DNA of 46,057 bases from Flavobacteriaceae bacterium UBA6268 (GTDB lineage Bacteria > Bacteroidota > Bacteroidia > Flavobacteriales > Flavobacteriaceae). Where the stretch lies: contig DJVA01000048.1 of NCBI GenBank assembly GCA_002440705.1, forward strand, positions 1 through 46,057, given 5' to 3'. How positions within the stretch are numbered: position 1 is the stretch's first letter; each line of letters starts with the position of its first letter. The notes beneath the pieces were generated by a model. That model did no database searches, was not told the origin of the DNA, and was given only the letters and a program-made list of their open reading frames with translations. Of the stretch, positions 43,026 to 46,057 are shown piece after piece. Both the position numbers and the translations under genes were made by a program.

Positions 43026-43056
43026 CAAAATTCAACATAATTTCCGAGAATAACAA
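43026..43056 (-). promoter_or_regulatory. Promoter of the second SusCD locus
   Basis: On the minus strand, TTG (43056-43054) is followed after exactly 20 bases by GAATTTTG (43033-43026), then 21 bases to the susC start. It is one mismatch from the Bacteroidota consensus and parallel to the first SusCD promoter. Confidence 0.5.
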
Positions 43057-43107
43057 TTTTGGAAATCAGTTTTATATGAATTAATAGTAAAAAACGATGG
43101 GATTTAA

Positions 43108-44805
43108 CTAAAATGACGCCGATAAGGATAAATGTACTTTAGTGTTTGAAGCATTGATCGCCTGGTTTTTCGAAAATCCATTGGCCAAACTTAGTCTTAG
43201 GATTCCAGCATTGGTGTTAAGGCCCAGTCCCAACCCAAAACTGTAAAGTCGCTCTTGTATGCCTACGGTTTCATTTTCAAAATAAGCTGCATCCAAAATG
43301 GTATGTACGTAAAGCCCTTCGTTAAAAAGATAACGGTATTCAGTATTGATGGTACTAAAAAGGGAGGCGTCAATGCTATTTTCATTAAAACCCCTAAGGG
43401 TGTTTATTCCCCCAAAGCGAAAGAGTTCGTTGGCGAGGTAGTTCCCACTATTTAAGTAGGAGTTGGTGCTTTGTACAAATATGGAGTTATTGTAACTTAA
43501 ATTGAAGTTGTGCTTGGCTTCCAATGACAATCTTATCTGATCCTGGTTTTCCAGTCCCGTTTTCCTCTTACCCACCTCGCTTTCCAAGTAGATGGAAGTT
43601 TTTATTGGAAAAAAAAGACTTTTTTGGCGTTTGGTATACTTTCCGCCCAATAAAAGGTATCGCGAATTGAAATTTTCTACAAGTGATCCCGCAAGCGTTT
43701 CATCCAGAAGGTTGCTGGATTCATACGTTTTGTAACCGGCGTAAACGGTTATTTTGGGAGACGTTTGGTAGTGAAGCTTCAGCAATTGTTCGGTAGTTGC
43801 AAAAGTACTGTCCCTCTTGAAAATTTTTAAACCAAGGCTTAGGCTAAAAGGGGTTTTGAACAGGAAGGGCATGTGGGTGGAAGCTTCAAAATTTTGTTGT
43901 TCCCTTCCATCGGCTTTATAGACCAGTTTCAGTTGTTCCCCAAAATTTAAATTGTTGTTTAATTCCAGATCCAAATAGCCGTTCAGTTCCAGTTTTTGGG
44001 TGTTTTCATTGGTGGCAAAACCTAAAATGCCGTCAAAATGGTTAAAGGTCCTTTTCTTGAAATAGAAATAAACAATGGTCGAATCTTTCTTGAAAAGCGC
44101 TTCCGGAGGCTTTAGGGCGTCGACAAACCCCAAGCCATCCACCAATTCATTTTGTGCAATCAATTTGCTTTGATTGAAAACCCGTCCTTTCTTGACCCCT
44201 GCATGGTATTTTAAAAATGAAATCGGAAATTTTTCATACCCTTTCACCACCCAATTGTCAATTTTTCGCACTCGGTTTGTTTCGACCGTCAGTTGTGCAT
44301 TCAGGGTCCGTAGATCTTTCTTTTCAATTTGGGTGAGTTGAAACGATGCAAATGGATCCCCTTGCAAGGCTTTGGCCTTACTTAGCGCCAAGAGGGTTTT
44401 TTGTGTCAAGGATAAGGGGATGGTAAAAGTACTGTCGGTTTTTTTCGAGACATATAGTTCAATTGTTTTGAAATCCAAGTCAAAATCTCCACAATGGATT
44501 TCAACTTCTCGCCACCGATTGCCCAAGAGGTACTTTGCTAGGTATAGACTGTCATCCTTTTTTTGGATGGCCTCAAGCGAAACGTCTAAATAGCCCAAAT
44601 GCTGAAGCCTAAGGGTAATGGTGTCTGTTTTTGGTTGCAGTTCCTCAAGGATTTCAAAATAAAAAGGGGCGCCAAGGCTATCAAGAAAGGTTTCCGAAAG
44701 CGGGGTTTCGCTATCGATTTTCAATTCAATATTTTGGGAACACACAAGCCCCGAAAATGTAGTATATATATATAGGTATAAAAATGTTCTTAAAATCGTT
44801 TTCAA
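43108..44805 (-). CDS. Omp85/BamA-superfamily outer-membrane protein
   Basis: An outer-membrane barrel protein of about 565 residues. No ATG lies near the N-terminus. I chose TTG at 44805 (then KTILRTFLYLYIY), which gives a compact signal peptide ending CSQ; GTG at 44823 in the same frame is an alternative with six more residues. The N-terminal 200 residues have POTRA-like character (HLGYLDVSLEAI; DNWVVKGYEKFPISFLKYHAGVKKG). The barrel contains GGINTLRGFNE, the Omp85 loop-6 RGF signature, and ends in an aromatic strand with Phe. It could insert or export outer-membrane proteins, or be one of the many Omp85 homologues of unknown function in Flavobacteriaceae. It is divergent from the str operon. 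Confidence 0.75.
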   Translation of the reverse strand: MKTILRTFLYLYIYTTFSGLVCSQNIELKIDSETPLSETFLDSLGAPFYFEILEELQPKTDTITLRLQHLGYLDVSLEAIQKKDDSLYLAKYLLGNRWREVEIHCGDFDLDFKTIELYVSKKTDSTFTIPLSLTQKTLLALSKAKALQGDPFASFQLTQIEKKDLRTLNAQLTVETNRVRKIDNWVVKGYEKFPISFLKYHAGVKKGRVFNQSKLIAQNELVDGLGFVDALKPPEALFKKDSTIVYFYFKKRTFNHFDGILGFATNENTQKLELNGYLDLELNNNLNFGEQLKLVYKADGREQQNFEASTHMPFLFKTPFSLSLGLKIFKRDSTFATTEQLLKLHYQTSPKITVYAGYKTYESSNLLDETLAGSLVENFNSRYLLLGGKYTKRQKSLFFPIKTSIYLESEVGKRKTGLENQDQIRLSLEAKHNFNLSYNNSIFVQSTNSYLNSGNYLANELFRFGGINTLRGFNENSIDASLFSTINTEYRYLFNEGLYVHTILDAAYFENETVGIQERLYSFGLGLGLNTNAGILRLSLANGFSKNQAINASNTKVHLSLSASF

Positions 44806-44900
44806 TATCGTAGCGTGTGGCACTGTAAATCTAACGCTTTCAGCTTGTTTTTCATATTCCGCCTTTACTGAAAAACAAACTCCACAAAAATAAGATGGGG

Positions 44901-44934
44901 TTGTTGGATTAATTCAATTTAATTCCTACCTTTG
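44901..44934 (+). promoter_or_regulatory. Promoter of the str operon (rpsL-rpsG-fusA)
   Basis: TTG at 44904-44906 (or 44901-44903) with TACCTTTG at 44927-44934 gives TTG-N20-TAnnTTTG, a perfect Bacteroidota promoter. A leader of about 50 bases separates it from the rpsL start. Confidence 0.75.
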
Positions 44935-44988
44935 CCGCCCTTTAATAGGGGAAATATATCATTTAATTACGTATAACAAGGATTTTAT

Positions 44989-45363
44989 ATGCCAACTATT
45001 TCACAATTAGTACGAAAAGGAAGAGCCAAAATAACCAAGAAGAGTAAATCGGCTGCTTTGGATTCGTGCCCGCAACGCCGCGGTGTGTGTACGCGTGTAT
45101 ATACGACCACTCCTAAGAAACCAAACTCTGCCATGCGTAAAGTGGCCAGGGTAAGGCTTACCAATGGAAAGGAAGTAAACGCATACATCGGTGGTGAAGG
45201 ACACAACCTCCAGGAGCACTCGATAGTATTGGTTAGAGGTGGAAGGGTGAAGGATTTGCCAGGTGTACGTTACCACATCGTTCGTGGCGCATTGGATACC
45301 GCAGGTGTTCAAGGAAGGCTGCAACGAAGGTCAAAGTACGGCGCCAAACGCCCTAAAAAGTAA
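44989..45363 (+). CDS. rpsL: 30S ribosomal protein S12
   Basis: S12 lies at the decoding centre of the small subunit. The 124-residue sequence is fully conserved in pattern: MPTISQLVRKGR at the start, TTTPKKPNSAMRK with the Lys pair of the streptomycin region, and GGRVKDLPGVRYHIVRG. Both Lys residues linked to streptomycin sensitivity are present as in wild type. It is the first gene of the str operon, 24 bases before rpsG. Confidence 0.99.
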   Translation: MPTISQLVRKGRAKITKKSKSAALDSCPQRRGVCTRVYTTTPKKPNSAMRKVARVRLTNGKEVNAYIGGEGHNLQEHSIVLVRGGRVKDLPGVRYHIVRGALDTAGVQGRLQRRSKYGAKRPKK

Positions 45364-45387
45364 TTCAACAACTTTTAAAAAGCAGTA

Positions 45388-45864
45388 ATGAGAAAAAGAC
45401 AAGCGAAAAAGAGACCGCTTTTGCCAGATCCAAGATTTAACGATCAGTTGGTCACACGTTTTGTGAACAACTTGATGTGGGACGGCAAGAAATCTGTTGC
45501 TTTCAAAGTATTCTATGATGCGATTGATATCGTGGATTCCAAAAAGCAAGACGACGAAAAAACAGCTTTGGAAATTTGGAAAGACGCTCTTTCCAATGTA
45601 ATGCCTCACGTAGAGGTACGAAGCCGAAGAGTAGGAGGAGCCACCTTCCAAATTCCTATGCAAATACGCCCAGACCGTAAAATCTCCACGGCAATGAAGT
45701 GGTTGATTGGTTATGCACGTAAGCGTAACGAAAAGTCTATGGCTCAGAAATTGGCCGCCGAAATACTGGCTGCCGCTAAAGAAGAAGGTGCTGCGGTTAA
45801 AAAGCGTATGGATACGCACAAAATGGCCGAAGCGAACAAAGCATTCTCACACTTTAGATTCTAG
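45388..45864 (+). CDS. rpsG: 30S ribosomal protein S7
   Basis: S7 nucleates assembly of the 30S head and binds 16S rRNA. At 158 residues it is of normal length, with MRKRQAKKRPLLPDP, GGATFQIPMQIRPDRK and KWLIGYARKRNEKSMAQKLA. fusA starts 6 bases after the stop codon, the standard rpsL-rpsG-fusA order. Confidence 0.99.
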   Translation: MRKRQAKKRPLLPDPRFNDQLVTRFVNNLMWDGKKSVAFKVFYDAIDIVDSKKQDDEKTALEIWKDALSNVMPHVEVRSRRVGGATFQIPMQIRPDRKISTAMKWLIGYARKRNEKSMAQKLAAEILAAAKEEGAAVKKRMDTHKMAEANKAFSHFRF

Positions 45865-45870
45865 GAAACA

Positions 45871-46057
45871 ATGGCACAAAGAGATTTAAAATTTACAAGA
45901 AATATAGGGATTGCTGCGCACATTGATGCAGGTAAAACCACTACAACCGAGCGTATCCTCTACTATACCGGTGTCAATCACAAAATCGGGGAGGTTCACG
46001 ACGGAGCGGCCACTATGGACTGGATGGAGCAGGAACAGGAGCGTGGTATTACCATTA
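45871..46057 (+). CDS. fusA: Elongation factor G, 5' part (runs off the window)
   Basis: Only the first 62 codons are in the window. They encode the start of the EF-G GTPase domain: RNIGIAAHIDAGKTTTTERI, with the P-loop near residues 17-24, and the switch I region DWMEQEQERGITI. EF-G drives translocation on the ribosome. The reading frame continues past the window end. Confidence 0.97.
   Translation, partial: MAQRDLKFTRNIGIAAHIDAGKTTTTERILYYTGVNHKIGEVHDGAATMDWMEQEQERGITI

Noticed and set aside
44761..44776. TA dinucleotide tract
   Set aside because: It lies in the signal peptide coding region of the Omp85-like gene (Tyr-Ile codons). It is too short to call a phase-variable repeat.
1..46057. 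CRISPR array, tRNA, phage or insertion sequence
   Set aside because: I found no repeated spacer pattern, cloverleaf, transposase, integrase or phage gene on either strand.

Overview
The window looks like chromosomal DNA from a marine-type member of the Bacteroidota, most likely a Flavobacteriaceae. The evidence is two SusC/SusD pairs, two secreted proteins with C-terminal type IX secretion (T9SS) sorting domains, promoters of the Bacteroidota form TTG-N19/20-TAnnTTTG, leaders that mostly lack Shine-Dalgarno sequences, and many flavobacterial conserved hypotheticals (DUF5723, DUF4136, DUF1569, PaiB-like). I see no tRNA, rRNA, CRISPR array, insertion sequence, integrase or phage gene. No gene-free gap exceeds about 170 bases.

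Layout. 1-10897 (+) is a molybdenum-cofactor and formate block: the end of a MoeB/ThiF-rhodanese gene, moaE, a moaC-moaB fusion, moaA, formate-tetrahydrofolate ligase (fhs), fdhD, an NAD-linked formate dehydrogenase made of a fused NuoE/NuoF-like subunit and a NuoG-like Mo-bisPGD catalytic subunit, and a UbiA-like membrane protein. 10879-15477 (-) holds a small zinc-type anti-sigma protein and its ECF sigma factor, an M3 metallopeptidase, and purE-purK. 15652-21699 (+) holds adk, obg, a T9SS-exported leucine-rich-type protein, a DUF4136 lipoprotein, a TPR protein and an Mpl-like Mur ligase. 21696-22736 (-) holds a PaiB-like FMN protein and a DUF1569 protein. 22800-28280 (+) holds radC, a divergent polysaccharide-deacetylase-like protein, a YjjG-like HAD phosphatase and an envelope trio (lipoprotein, DUF5723 protein, secreted protein). 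rarA (-) and a rhomboid protease (+) follow.

30400-44805 (-) holds rlmB, a T9SS-sorted secreted protein, two consecutive SusC-SusD-lipoprotein loci without any degradative enzyme, and an Omp85-like outer-membrane protein. 44989 to the end (+) is the str operon: rpsL, rpsG and the start of fusA.

How the genes fit together. The first block supplies all that is needed to build molybdopterin, sulfurate and insert the cofactor through FdhD, and oxidise formate to CO2 with transfer of electrons to NAD. The adjacent Fhs diverts formate into the folate one-carbon pool. The two SusCD loci are TonB-dependent uptake systems whose substrates cannot be told from the sequence. They share an unusual promoter spacing and -7 sequence, and each locus is closed by a strong hairpin terminator. 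The formate block and the tandem SusCD region are the most distinctive parts; the rest is mostly housekeeping or conserved flavobacterial hypothetical genes.
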